From Paulinella micropora (taxonomy: Eukaryota > Cercozoa > Imbricatea > Euglyphida > Paulinellidae): a stretch of DNA of 32,500 nucleotides. The stretch covers positions 22,501-55,000 of the forward strand of contig WBZZ01004787.1 of NCBI GenBank assembly GCA_019918135.1, in the 5' to 3' direction. The position numbers and the translations under genes are program-made. Below are positions 1-10,075 of this stretch, in pieces; the first letter of the stretch is position 1; each line of letters opens with the position of its first letter. The notes beneath the pieces are model-generated. The model saw only the letters and a list, made by a program, of their open reading frames with translations, was not told where the DNA came from and ran no database searches.

Positions 1-32
1 CAAAAACAAAGTATGGTTTTGATAGAGACAGG

Positions 33-365
33 ATGAGAAAAGCAGAAGAAATGGAAGAACAGAGAGAACCACACGAGGTGGACACACCGGAAGGATCAGA
101 CGAAGAAGATGAAACAGAGACACAACAAACACGACAACAGAGACAGAGAAGTAGCAAAACACCACAAGACCAGAAGACACAGACAGAGAAACCTGCCAAC
201 TGGAAAGACCTCTCAAAGGAAGAGAAGAAAGCTTGGGAGGATAGGGCGAACAGAAAGAAGAAAAGAGCGATGACAAGAACCAACAAGGACGTGTACTTGC
301 TGAGGAAGAAGAGATACAGAGAAGAACAGCAGTGCATCGCTGCAGAATGTTCCAACTTCTCGTAA
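33..365 (+). CDS. charged Gag-like N-terminal fragment
   Basis: This is an open frame of 110 codons, very rich in Glu, Arg, Lys, Gln and Thr. A segment around residues 58-80 (WKDLSKEEKKAWEDRA) resembles the helix of an HMG box, but I do not claim a full domain. The frame ends inside the start of the next open frame (332-1219), which lies in another phase, so the two may be one ancestral gene with a break near 335-365. The + strand here is strongly purine-rich. The next frame carries a zinc knuckle, so an N-terminal part of a retroelement Gag or another nucleic-acid-binding protein is possible. Coding status is uncertain. Confidence 0.35.
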   Translation: MRKAEEMEEQREPHEVDTPEGSDEEDETETQQTRQQRQRSSKTPQDQKTQTEKPANWKDLSKEEKKAWEDRANRKKKRAMTRTNKDVYLLRKKRYREEQQCIAAECSNFS

Positions 366-1219
366 CAACAGCATTCTCGGAATCTAAGGTGATTCAATTT
401 CTTCGCAGTAAAAACGTTAATAGCCAGTTTGAGAAAGTCGGCATTGTCAAAGCAAAATACGGTAATCTAAGTGGTGCGGCGAGATACATAGAGGAGAAAG
501 CATTTAAAGAGATGAGACTGAGACTGACAGAGGATATGGATGAGTATCTAACACAACATCTACTGCAGAAGAATTGGCTTGAAGCCCTGAGAGTGAAGCC
601 CTTTGAGCCAGAGGAAGCAGTAAATGTGTTGTTAGAGAAGCTAGCAGAGCATGAGGCCTATGGGCCCGCATACCTCAACGATCATTATAGATTAGCAGCA
701 GCGAGCAGGGTAACACATGATGATATGGTAGAGTCGGCAAGAGAAATTTACGTGTTGTGGGAAGAGAAGCAGAAGATACTGAGAAAGGAACGTAGGAAGG
801 AGAAAGAGAGGAAGAGAGAGGGTAAGGGAGCGAATCTACTGTTTGGAGAGGGAGGAGAGAAGGGAGAAAAGAGAGAGAAGAACAAGAAATGGACTAAGAA
901 CGGGAAGGGCAAGGGCAACAAGAATGGAAATGATAGTTCAGAGCAGGAGTGGTGGCTGACTGCGACATGCTATAACTGCTACCAGACTGGTCACACAAAG
1001 CGTTTTTGCCCCAAGCAAAAGTCAGGCCCCAAACGAACTAGTCCAAAGTCAGCTCACTCTGACTTCACAAAGGGGAAGCAAAGAGACAAGAGTGGCAAGT
1101 TTAGAAAGAGAGGAGCCAAAGGAGTCACTCTTATGAGGGGAGAAGTAGGAGAGGAGGGTGAGGAGGAAGAAGGAGATAAGTCTGAAGGGGAAGACAGCTC
1201 GAAGAAGAGTATAGGCTAG
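332..1219 (+). CDS. zinc-knuckle protein, Gag-like
   Basis: This is a 295-codon frame. The N-terminal ~150 residues are of mixed composition and predicted helical (SGAARYIEEKAFKEMRLRL). Next comes a Lys/Arg/Glu-rich linker, then a CX2CX4HX4C zinc knuckle (CYNCYQTGHTKRFC) at about residues 214-227, then a basic and finally an acidic tail. Helical region, basic linker and CCHC knuckle together are typical of retrotransposon Gag/nucleocapsid proteins that bind RNA. No protease, reverse transcriptase or integrase follows in the window, so assignment to a retroelement is inference. A cellular CCHC RNA-binding protein is the alternative. The frame immediately downstream (1222-1467) is acidic and runs into a poly-G tract at about 1375-1391. 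Confidence 0.5.
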   Translation: MHRCRMFQLLVTTAFSESKVIQFLRSKNVNSQFEKVGIVKAKYGNLSGAARYIEEKAFKEMRLRLTEDMDEYLTQHLLQKNWLEALRVKPFEPEEAVNVLLEKLAEHEAYGPAYLNDHYRLAAASRVTHDDMVESAREIYVLWEEKQKILRKERRKEKERKREGKGANLLFGEGGEKGEKREKNKKWTKNGKGKGNKNGNDSSEQEWWLTATCYNCYQTGHTKRFCPKQKSGPKRTSPKSAHSDFTKGKQRDKSGKFRKRGAKGVTLMRGEVGEEGEEEEGDKSEGEDSSKKSIG

Positions 1220-1524
1220 TCATGATGGAGGGTGCAGAAGAAGCAATGGAGGGAAACATAGAAAGTGGGGAAAGCATTATTGCTCGTGAAGCAGAGCAAG
1301 AGGGCGAGGAGGATAGTGAGCCTCCAAAGGAACAAAGTGAGAACAAACCCTTAGATCAACCCGCAAGAGCCCGTGGGGGGGGGGGGGGGGGAACTGTCGA
1401 GTGCTCCATTGGCTCGAAACACACTCCGAGACAGACCCCACAAACATCCACCCCGCACTCTCACTAGCTCTCAACACCCCGACACCTCTACAACAACCAC
1501 TCCTGCCCTCACAACACACAACGT

Positions 1525-2355
1525 ATGCAACCCTCACCATTGCAACCAAAGCCCTCGCAAGTGAAAGAGAAAGAGAAACGGAACGCAAGTGAGAAATCGA
1601 CACCCACACTCCCTCAGAACTCTAGACAGACAAAGAACGAAACACCACGCCTCACTACATCCACTCCTAAGAGCCACACCACAGGCCCACTAACCACTCG
1701 TTGTACTGGGCTGAACTGGAAGGGAGAACAGTGTGGAGTTAAGTTTGGACAGGGGGGGAGTTGGGGCAAGGCGGGTGAGGCAGCAAAGAGGCTAGTGTAT
1801 GCAGACTTATGTGGTTATCATGCCCGTCAAGACATAATATTCCATGACATTGACCTAGCACAAGACCCTTCACGACGCCCACGTCCTTCCCGTGATTATC
1901 AGTCCGAGAGTGAGATGATAAGCATACTGAGAGAGAGGGAGGGAAAGGGGGCGAGTGCACAGCAAATCTCGCAAAAAGATACGGCAAAACCAATGAAGAA
2001 AAACTCGCTAAGTCCCGCAAATATCGGAGAAAAAGACAAGGAAAGTGTCGAAAAACCTGGTAAGAAAGGAGTTAGTACAGATTCACGGAATGACGCTATG
2101 ATGCAAGGAAAGGAGGCACGGATCGGCGGGACCAGAGCTGAAAGAGAGAATGCTTACATTGAGCCTGTGGAGAATGTAGGAGAGACAAGTGACGGAAAGT
2201 CTTGGCCACCATCGCTACTACCACAAAGTCAGTCTCCTTTGGATAGAGTAGGAGACAGTGTAGAGTCACAGACAGAGCAGACAAGCGACACACACACACA
2301 CACGAAACACCTGTGGGAAAGAGCAGTAAAAGAGACACAGAACAAGGAAAGGTGA
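1525..2355 (+). CDS. unknown protein with a Cys/His cluster
   Basis: This is a 276-codon frame of low-complexity, Lys/Ser/Thr/Pro-rich composition. Within it lies one ordered-looking segment at about residues 59-100: a Cys pair separated by a short basic loop (RCTGLNWKGEQCG) and then LCGYHARQD. This CxnC...CxxH arrangement resembles small zinc-binding modules found in some mobile-element and viral proteins. The rest has no recognisable domain. It follows the zinc-knuckle frame in the same orientation and ends overlapping another short frame (2313-2567), as expected of a decayed longer gene. I cannot assign a function. Confidence 0.3.
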   Translation: MQPSPLQPKPSQVKEKEKRNASEKSTPTLPQNSRQTKNETPRLTTSTPKSHTTGPLTTRCTGLNWKGEQCGVKFGQGGSWGKAGEAAKRLVYADLCGYHARQDIIFHDIDLAQDPSRRPRPSRDYQSESEMISILREREGKGASAQQISQKDTAKPMKKNSLSPANIGEKDKESVEKPGKKGVSTDSRNDAMMQGKEARIGGTRAERENAYIEPVENVGETSDGKSWPPSLLPQSQSPLDRVGDSVESQTEQTSDTHTHTKHLWERAVKETQNKER

Positions 2356-3404
2356 TAAGCTTTGAGGACTTTAAGAGAATAAGTGAACAGCTAAACAACC
2401 TGTGTATTTTGGACGATGATACGGGAGATGTCGTGATGATGACAAAGAAGGAAGGAGAGAGAGTAGCAGAGGCAGATGCACTGTTGACAGATGTGTTTTG
2501 GGATGTAAATGAAGTATTTCTAAAGCATGCAGCAGGCACACCCAAATCACAAGAGAGACAGACATAGAGAAGAGAGCAGCTTAAACCACTCAGAGTGCGA
2601 AAGCTAAGGAAAGAGCTAAGTGGGAGTGTGAGTTCAGACACAGTGAAGGACATCCAAGACCTGAGAAGATGGAAATAGCTAGGTTGCTATATGCGTTAAC
2701 GAAGGGAGCAGAAAAGATAATAGTGAAAGAGGGTTTGTGTTACGACCCAGACGGCAAAGAAAACGAGTTTTACGTTAGGAATAATAGATTATGGAATAAT
2801 CGACTTAGCTAAGAACCACAACAATCAATTCGCTCTTTTCATCGAGCGATCGATGCACCACCGTATGAAGATTTAGCATGAGATAGAAGCAAGAGGGGTT
2901 ACACTGAACGCACTTTTGCGGAAGTTACCCTCAGGAGATGCATACAAGTTCTTCAGTCCAGAACAGGCAGCAGTGAGAAAGAGGGAGTTTGACAGGAAGA
3001 GACGGGAGATAGACTGACACTCAGATATGGAGGATGATGATGAGAAGTTTGACTAGGAAAACCTAGAACACTCCAGAACATCTGAGGAGATGAGGTCGGG
3101 AATTCCCATAAGCTTTAAATCGTATTGCGAGGCACGAGAAGAGCTTGATTGGATGTACGAGGAGAGATTTGAGAGAGAAAGAAAGAACAAAACCCAAAAG
3201 AAATGGAGTGAGGAGGAAGAAGAGGGAAATCACAATCTCATGGTAGACGATAGCGAAACTGTAGGACGTAAGAAAAAGATGATAGTTCAAGACAGCGGAT
3301 CGTCCAGGGAAATAGCATGCACACCGCACATCTTAGATGAGATATCGACTAATGTCAGAAAAAAGGAGCTTCTGATTTCGTCAACCAAGGAAGTCTGTGG
3401 GTAA
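2313..3404 (+). pseudogene. chain of broken coding fragments
   Basis: Short open stretches follow one another in changing frames on the + strand: 2313-2567 (84 codons), 2669-2812 (47 codons from ATG), 2880-3017 (45 codons without a start) and 3090-3404 (104 codons). All share the acidic/basic, purine-rich composition of the upstream frames. The last runs into the first copy of the 545-bp satellite, so its C-terminus is satellite-derived. I read this as the decayed end of the coding region that starts near position 33. No domain is recognisable. Confidence 0.3.
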
Positions 3405-6400
3405 AGTATTAACCCGATGCCCAGCTAAGCCGTGATGTTTGCACGGAAGGGACTGATACAGGCGATACCAAAGCTCCCTAGTACCAGGCGGGGCCAGGGC
3501 TCGTTCCATAAGCGCCCCTTGCAGAACGAGCTCCCACCTCCATTACAGAGGACCCAGTAAGCAGATGGAGTTTCGAGACTGTTCGACAGTCTAGTATAAA
3601 CCGACAGAGCACTGTGGGTTTTATTCCGGACTCAACAAGCGAGAAAGGGCACCCTGAGTGAACAGGATTGTGCTTCCCGTCGCTATTTCGGCATGTGACT
3701 TATAGGTGTATGGCTAGGCACACATAAGGCACCCCACCACGGGCCCAGCACACCCACACCATCCCCTAATTCTCTGTCTCTCGACAGATGGCACCCATTT
3801 CAAAAAAACCAAGCCCAAGGGAGGGTCAGTGACACCTCAAGTGGCCTTGGTTCACTCCGTCGAGTAAGTGATGAGATCAACTGATGAGATATCGACTAAT
3901 GTCAGAAAAAAGGAGCTTCTGATTTCGTCAACCAAGGAAGTATGTGGGTAAAGTATTAACTCGATGCCCAGCTAAGCCGTGATGTTTGCACGGAAGGGAC
4001 TGATACAGGCGATACCAAAGCTCCCTAGTACCAGGCGGGGCCAGGGCTCGTTCCATAAGCGCCCCTTGCAGAACGAGCTCCCACCTCCATTACAGAGGGC
4101 CCAGTAAGCAGATGGAGTTTCGAGACTGTTCGACAGTCTAGTATAAACAGACAGAGCACTGTGGGTTTTATTCCGGGCTCAACAAGCGAGAAAGGGCACC
4201 CTGAGGGAACAGGATTGTGCTTCCCGTCGCTATTTCGGCATGTGACTTATAGGCGTATGGCTAGGCACACATAAGGCACCCCACCACGGGCCCAGCACAC
4301 TCACACCATCCCCTAATTCTCTGTCTGTCGACAGATGGCACCCATTTCAAAAATTCAAGCCCAAGAGAGGGTCAGTGACACCTCAAGTGGCCTTGGTTCA
4401 TTCCGTAGAGTAAGTGATAAGATCAACTGATGAAATATCGACTAATGTCAGAAAAAAGGAGCTTCTGATTTCGTCAACCAGGAAGTCTGTGGGTAAAGTA
4501 TTAACCCGATGCCCAGCTAAGCCGTGATGTTTGCACGGAAGGGACTGATACAGGCAATACCAAATCTCCCTAGTACGCGGGGCCAGGGCTCGTTCCATAA
4601 AGCGCCCCTTGCAGAACGAGCTCCCACCTCCATTACAGAGGGCCCAGTAAGCAGATGGAGTTTCGAGACTGTTCGACAGTCTAGTATAAACCGACAGAGC
4701 ACTGTGGGTTTTATTCCGGGCTCAACAAGCGAGAAAGGGCACCCTGAGTGAACAGGATTGTGCTTCCCGTCGCTATTTCGGCATGTGACTTATAGGTGTA
4801 TGGCTAGGCACACATAAGGCACCCCACCACGGGCCCAGCACACCCACACCATCCCCTAATTCTCTGTCTCTCGACAGATGGCACCCATTTCAAAAAACCA
4901 AGCCCAAGGGAGGGTCAGTGACACCTCAAGTGGCCTTGGTTCACTCCGTCGAGTAAGTGATGAGATCACCTGATGAGATATCGACTAATGTCAGAAAAAA
5001 GGAGCTTCTGATTTCGTCAACCAGGAAGTCTGTGGGTAAAGTATTGACCCGATGCCCAGCTAAGCCGTGATGTTTGCACGGAAGGGACTGATACAGGCAA
5101 TACCAAATCTCCCTAGTACCAGGCGGGGCCAGGGCTCGTTCCATAAGCGCCCCTTGCAGAACGAGCTCCCACCTCCATTACAGAGGGCCCAGTAAGCAGA
5201 TGGAGTTTCGAGACTGTTCGACAGTCTAGTATAAACAGACAGAGCACTGTGGGTTTTATTCCGGGCTCAACAAGCGAGAAAGGGCACCCTGAGGGAACAG
5301 GATTGTGCTTCCCGTCGCTATTTCGGCATGTGACTTATAGGCGTATGGCTAGGCACACATAAGGCACCCCACCACGGGCCCAGCACACTCACACCATCCC
5401 CTAATTCTCTGTCTGTCGACAGATGGCACCCATTTCAAAAATTCAAGCCCAAGAGAGGGTCAGTGACACCTCAAGTGGCCTTGGTTCATTCCGTAGAGTA
5501 AGTGATAAGATCAACTGATGAAATATCGACTAATGTCAGAAAAAAGGAGCTTCTGATTTCGTCAACCAGGAAGTCTGTGGGTAAAGTATTAACCCGATGC
5601 CCAGCTAAGCCGTGATGTTTGCACGGAAGGGACTGATACAGGCAATACCAAATCTCCCTAGTACGCGGGGCCAGGGCTCGTTCCATAAAGCGCCCCTTGC
5701 AGAACGAGCTCCCACCTCCATTACAGAGGACCCAGTAAGCAGATGGAGTTTCGAGACTGTTCGACAGTCTAGTATAAACCGACAGAGCACTGTGGGTTTT
5801 ATTCCGGGCTCAACAAGCGAGAAAGGGCACCCTGAGGGAACAGGATTGTGCTTCCCGTCGCTATTTCGGCATGTGACTTATAGGCGTATGGCTAGGCACA
5901 CATAAGGCACCCCACCACGGGCCCAGCACACTCACACCATCCCCTAATTCTCTGTCTGTCGACGGATGGCACCCATTTCAAAAAACCAAGCCCAAGGGAG
6001 GGTCAGTGACACCTCAAGTGGCCTTGGTTCACTCCGTCGAGTAAGTGATGAGATCAACTGATGAGATATCGACTAATGTCAGAAAAAAGGAGCTTCTGAT
6101 TTCGTCAACCAAGGAAGTCTGTGGGTAAAGTATTAACTCGATGCCCAGCTAAGCCGTGATGTTTGCACGGAAGGGACTGATACAGGCGATACCAAAGCTC
6201 CCTAGTACCAGGCGGGGCCAGAGCTCGTTCCATAAGCGCCCCTTGCAGAACGAGCTCCCACCTCCATTACAGAGGGCCCAGTAAGCAGATGGAGTTTCGA
6301 GACTGTTCGACAGTCTAGTATAAACAGACAGAGCACTGTGGGTTTTATTCCGGGCTCAACAAGCGAGAAAGGGCACCCTGAGGGAACAGGATTGTGCTTC

Positions 6401-6832
6401 CCGTCGCTATTTCGGCATGTGACTTATAGGCGTATGGCTAGGCACACATAAGGCACCCCACCACGGGCCCAGCACACTCACACCATCCCCTAATTCTCTG
6501 TCTCTCGACAGATGGCACCCATTTCAAAAAATCAAGCCCAAGAGAGGGTCAGTGACACCTCAAGTGGCCTTGGTTCATTCCGTAGAGTAAGTGATAAGAT
6601 CAACTGATGAAATATCGACTAATGTCAGAAAAAAGGAGCTTCTGATTTCGTCAACCAGGAAGTCTGTGGGTAAAGTATTAACCCGATGCCCAGCTAAGCC
6701 GTGATGTTTGCACGGAAGGGACTGATACAGGCAATACCAAATCTCCCTAGTGCCAGGCGGGGCCAGGGCTCGTTCCATAAAGCGCCCCTTGCAGAACGAG
6801 CTCCCACCTCCATTACAGAGGGCCCAGTAAGC
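3336..6832. repeat. ~545-bp tandem satellite, ~6.4 copies
   Basis: The landmark ATATCGACTAATGTCAG starts near 3342, 3889, 4435, 4978, 5523, 6066 and 6612, giving unit lengths of 543-547 bp. The seventh copy is cut at about 6832 by a GATA microsatellite. Two subtypes alternate, so the higher-order unit is about 1.09 kb. Each full unit contains two short inverted repeats: GACTGT-TCG-ACAGTC, and GCTCGTTC...GAACGAGC. Open frames of 61-97 codons recur in register with the unit on both strands and are by-products of repetition. I recognise no rRNA, tRNA or snRNA in the unit. Confidence 0.92.
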
Positions 6833-6833
<1 letters not shown>

Positions 6834-6882
<49 letters not shown>

Positions 6883-7104
6883 TTCTTACTTACCTACTGA
6901 CTTATTTACTTACTTGCTTGTTTGCTTGCTTACAGCTTACTATTTACTACTGTGTTTTTGTCACTTATCACTTATCACTTTACTACTTACTACTTACCAC
7001 ACTACAGACCGCTTACTACTTACTTCTTACTTACTTACTTACTTACTTAACTTACTTACTTATTTATCACTTACTACTTGCTGTTAACTACTAACCAGAC
7101 AGAC

Positions 7105-7154
<50 letters not shown>

Positions 7155-7284
7155 GATAGATAAGATAGATAGAAGATAGACAGAAGATAGATAGAAGATA
7201 GATAGATAGATAGATAGAGTAGGTATAGGTAGGCAGGTAGATAGATAGATAGATAGATAGATGGATGGATGGATGGATGGATAG
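6834..7284. repeat. GATA and CTTA microsatellites
   Basis: There is a (GATA)n tract at 6834-6882, a degenerate CTTA/ACTT-rich stretch at about 6886-7080, and a second GATA-type tract at about 7097-7284 that changes to GGAT before the element boundary. No gene is seen here. The element was inserted into this simple sequence, which continues on its other side at 29251. Confidence 0.95.
7279..7284. repeat. target-site duplication, left copy (GGATAG)
   Basis: GGATAG directly precedes the first base of the left TIR and recurs at 29251-29256 directly after the right TIR. A 6-bp duplication is characteristic of Polinton/Maverick integration. The site lies in a GATA/GGAT array, so part of the match could be chance; the exact abutment on both ends supports it. 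Confidence 0.8.
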
Positions 7285-7644
7285 AAAAAACGAGAAAGAA
7301 AAGGGGGAGTGATCCAAAGGCTCCCCCCCCCCCTTTTCGTTTTGAATTTTGCCATAGTTTGTCATTTTTTACAAGGTCAGTCATATAAAGAGATAACAGC
7401 ATTATCCCCCCGTTTTTACACGGGTAGTATAGGGTCGCACACTCTGCCCAAAAAACAAAAAAAGTGATTTTCTGTTTTCCCATTTTTCCCTATTTCGCTC
7501 TTTTGCGACTTCACGACTAAACAGCAACATCGGAAAAGAATCCGCGACATTCATCAAAATTATCAACAATATTTACTATCTGGCGGATCGGCCCACTCAT
7601 AAATCAAAAATTACCTTTTTCTTTTTGTGTCGTTTGGTTTCAAT
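7285..7644 (+). repeat. left terminal inverted repeat, ~360 bp
   Basis: It matches the reverse complement of 28892-29250. By eye the arms differ at about three substitutions and one base in the poly-C/G run (11 versus 10). The repeat begins AAAAAACGAG and ends ...GGTTTCAAT, after which the two sides diverge. No gene is seen in it on this side; the matching right arm holds the last codons of the integrase. Confidence 0.95.
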
Positions 7645-7720
7645 CTAGTCAAAATTACCGTGCCCGTATATTTTATTATTTAAATATAGTTATGATTATA
7701 ATTATAATATATAAGACAAC

Positions 7721-7936
7721 ATGGGTAGAAAACCGCTATATAAAACAATTGAAGAAAAGAAGAAAGCTCATAACGAGTCAACTCGCAAATATGCTAAGGT
7801 TCATCGTGATATATATAGAACCGCTAGCAAGTCATACTATGATAAGAATAAAGAAAAAATACTCACCAAGAGAAAAGAGAAACGGAATATGTTAAAGCAA
7901 AAACGAGCAGAAGCTGAAACAATTAATAATGTATAA
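7721..7936 (+). CDS. small basic protein with NKEKI-type motif
   Basis: This 71-codon protein is strongly basic (Lys/Arg-rich) and predicted helical. It begins MGRKPLYKTIEEKKK and contains YYDKNKEKILTKRKEK. That Y-Y-x-x-N-K-E-K-I pattern is the same as in the C-terminal tails of this element's GIY-YIG proteins (8002-8653 and 26506-27102), so the gene may be a stand-alone tail module or a DNA-binding protein. It is the first gene inside the left TIR and is preceded by an A/T-rich, TATA-like stretch (ATTATAATATATAAG). Function unknown. Confidence 0.6.
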   Translation: MGRKPLYKTIEEKKKAHNESTRKYAKVHRDIYRTASKSYYDKNKEKILTKRKEKRNMLKQKRAEAETINNV

Positions 7937-8001
7937 ATTTTCATTACGATTAAAATCTATTTAAACATAACGATATATATTATTAACGATAGAAATCAAG
8001 G

Positions 8002-8653
8002 ATGCCAGATTGCTCAAAATCAAAGGTATATGCTATTAAATCCACAAACACAAGTAAAGTTTATATTGGAAGCACTACTATTGATTTAGGTAAGAGAATG
8101 CGTAATCATACATCATCATATAAACAATGGAAAAGTGGCAAATCAAAAACATATACGAGTTCATTCATAATTCTTGAAGCTGGAGATGCTAGAAGATCAT
8201 GTGTGTAATAACAGAAAAGAACTAAACAAGAGAGAGGGTGAATTTGTAAAACAAACAGAACATTGTTGTAATATGAATACTCCTGGTTCAATTGAGCGAT
8301 CAGAATATTATAAACAATATTACATACAAAACAAAGACAAATATGAACAATATTATGAAACAAAAAAAGATATAATCAAAGAAAAGAGCAAGCGATATTA
8401 TGAAACAACAAAAGATAAACGGAAAGATTACAATGAAGCGCATAAAGAAGAAATCAAAGAAAGAATGAAGCGATATTATGGAACAAAAAAAGGCATATTG
8501 AAAGAGAGATCAAAATCATATTATGAAGCAAACAAACACAAATAAAAAGAGCAATATACCAAAAAGCCACAATTAGATACTTCAAATACATTAGAAGAAT
8601 TAAAGCAAAGATATGAGGAATTAAAAAAAGGACTTGAAAATCAACAACAATAA
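8002..8653 (+). pseudogene. GIY-YIG endonuclease, broken (copy 1)
   Basis: The N-terminal part (8002-8208) has the GIY-YIG core: KVYAIKS with the first Tyr, VYIGSTT, then the Arg-containing helix LGKRMRNH. The frame shifts near 8185-8200. It resumes in another phase at 8174-8545 with the Glu-containing segment NKREGEFVKQTEH and a helical tail of Y-Y-E-T-K-K-D-type repeats. A TAA at 8543-8545 interrupts it, after which the same frame stays open to a TAA at 8651-8653. GIY-YIG nucleases cut DNA and often act as homing or site-specific endonucleases in viruses. The two breaks suggest a non-functional copy, unless they are sequencing errors. Confidence 0.8.
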
Positions 8654-8761
8654 ATATTTATTTTTTTTCGCCAACAATATCTTACCATATATATAATCAC
8701 AACGACAAAAATATTTTACATCTAAACGATAGATATATATATATCATAAAGACTATATACA
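8654..8761 (+). promoter_or_regulatory. A/T-rich upstream region of the polymerase gene
   Basis: This is a noncoding gap with TATA-like repeats (ATATATATATATC) and the motif AACGATAGA at about 8727. AACGATAGA also occurs at about 7985, just upstream of the ATG at 8002. Recurrence before two + strand genes suggests a shared promoter element of the left block. This is a visual match only. Confidence 0.35.
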
Positions 8762-10075
8762 ATGGACCAATACCAACCAGAACTATTTCCGCTCTACAAT
8801 ATTGAGCAACGAGGAGACTACATCAGACAAAGAGGCAAAAGAAGATGGTATCTCATTACAACTCCAACCGCCCTGCGACTTATAAACAGATTAACAGGTG
8901 GCCACCCCGAACTAGTCGGCAGAAATAATTCACTCGTTATACCATATGCCCCAGGATGGGAAGCTCGCCTCCAAGAGCTAAACCCAAATACAAGTTATCT
9001 CGTCCATCTGGATTATGAAGGATATCACGGACCAGTCAGAGGAATATACCAAGCTAATGTATTGAAGCGAACAATCAATGCGGTTAGAAACTTTGTAGAA
9101 CGGCAAGCAAGGTTTTACGAACAAAGAGAAGACAAAGACCTTAAAGTTATTACAATTGACCAAGTTAATCCGCTAAATAATGCTGTCATACCAATGGCAC
9201 AGGGTGAAATAAACTGTGTGCTAGAATGTATTATGAAAGACTTTCCAAACCCAAACAACAGAAAACGAAAACGAGATAGTGTGATACTAGACCGCTTTAA
9301 GGATATCAAATATGCCACAGCAAAGGACCTTGACGAAATGGAAGACTTCGTCCGATGTAGGATTTATGTATTTGATGGTATGAATATATTGTGGCGAGCA
9401 TCTACTAAGGAATACCCAAAACAGATAATAATCAGATGTAATGATTATCACGCCACATTAATAAAAGGAAAACAAAAAGACGTTTGTATCCAACATATTA
9501 AATCTATTGAGCTATTATACGATATCAACGAAAACATACCAGAGCCACGGCCCCAATATGCTACTAACCACGAAGCAAGCAATGTGAAGCTATCTACGAA
9601 CCAATACGAGAACAAATGGATATCACAGGAAGAACTCAACAACATCCAAACCCAAATGGAATTACAGCAAAAGGATTTCTATTCAATGACGGACCAATCT
9701 GGAAAAATTGTAGGAATGGTAGATAAAGAAAACAAACTAAACTATAAATGCTTAGACCGTTTCAAACACGCATCATTCGTTCCCAAAGATACTCCCGCTT
9801 GGTCATTACCATCATACTTCAAACAAGTATTTATGTGGTGTCTCATAGAAAAACATAAACCTAAGTTCCATACACAAATTACTGAACCTAATATATTACG
9901 ACACGTGAAATCTGGTCAAATACCCTTTCATCATATCTTTAAGCATCACACCAAAAACCCCAATAAGATACACCAGATTGATATGGTCAAAGCCTATACA
10001 AATGCTTCGTTAGGGGTAATATGGGTGAAATGTCTTCTTACTTCAATGAATACCCAACAGCTCCTCGCAACATAA
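8762..10075 (+). CDS. polB: B-family DNA polymerase, N-terminal part
   Basis: This 437-codon frame ends with polymerase motif A, QIDMVKAYTN, whose catalytic Asp is at residue 407. The remaining palm motifs lie in the next frame (10021-12069), offset by one base. The break falls between motif A and residue ~10 of the next frame, close to a GGGG run at 10013-10016. I could not find the three exonuclease motifs (DxE, NxxF/YD, YxxxD) of protein-primed PolB. Instead, residues 140-240 show GEINCVLECI (Cys152) and NDYHATLI (His230), a Cys/His pair in a context resembling OTU/papain-like peptidases; this is a weak inference. In Polintons this enzyme replicates the element DNA. The break may be real decay, an assembly error, or a programmed frameshift. 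Confidence 0.75.
   Translation: MDQYQPELFPLYNIEQRGDYIRQRGKRRWYLITTPTALRLINRLTGGHPELVGRNNSLVIPYAPGWEARLQELNPNTSYLVHLDYEGYHGPVRGIYQANVLKRTINAVRNFVERQARFYEQREDKDLKVITIDQVNPLNNAVIPMAQGEINCVLECIMKDFPNPNNRKRKRDSVILDRFKDIKYATAKDLDEMEDFVRCRIYVFDGMNILWRASTKEYPKQIIIRCNDYHATLIKGKQKDVCIQHIKSIELLYDINENIPEPRPQYATNHEASNVKLSTNQYENKWISQEELNNIQTQMELQQKDFYSMTDQSGKIVGMVDKENKLNYKCLDRFKHASFVPKDTPAWSLPSYFKQVFMWCLIEKHKPKFHTQITEPNILRHVKSGQIPFHHIFKHHTKNPNKIHQIDMVKAYTNASLGVIWVKCLLTSMNTQQLLAT

Noticed and set aside
4191..4262. Resemblance of GTGCTTCCCGTCGCTATTTCGGC in each satellite unit to the start of U6 RNA
   Set aside because: Only the first bases look alike; the conserved U6 core is absent.
4398..6778. Repeated 61-97-codon open frames on both strands
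   Set aside because: They recur once per satellite unit in register, with changes that break them; this is a by-product of tandem repetition.
7074..7483. Three long - strand frames rich in Ile-Tyr-Leu-Ser
   Set aside because: They are translations of the GATA microsatellite and TIR; all three phases are open because the repeat lacks stops.
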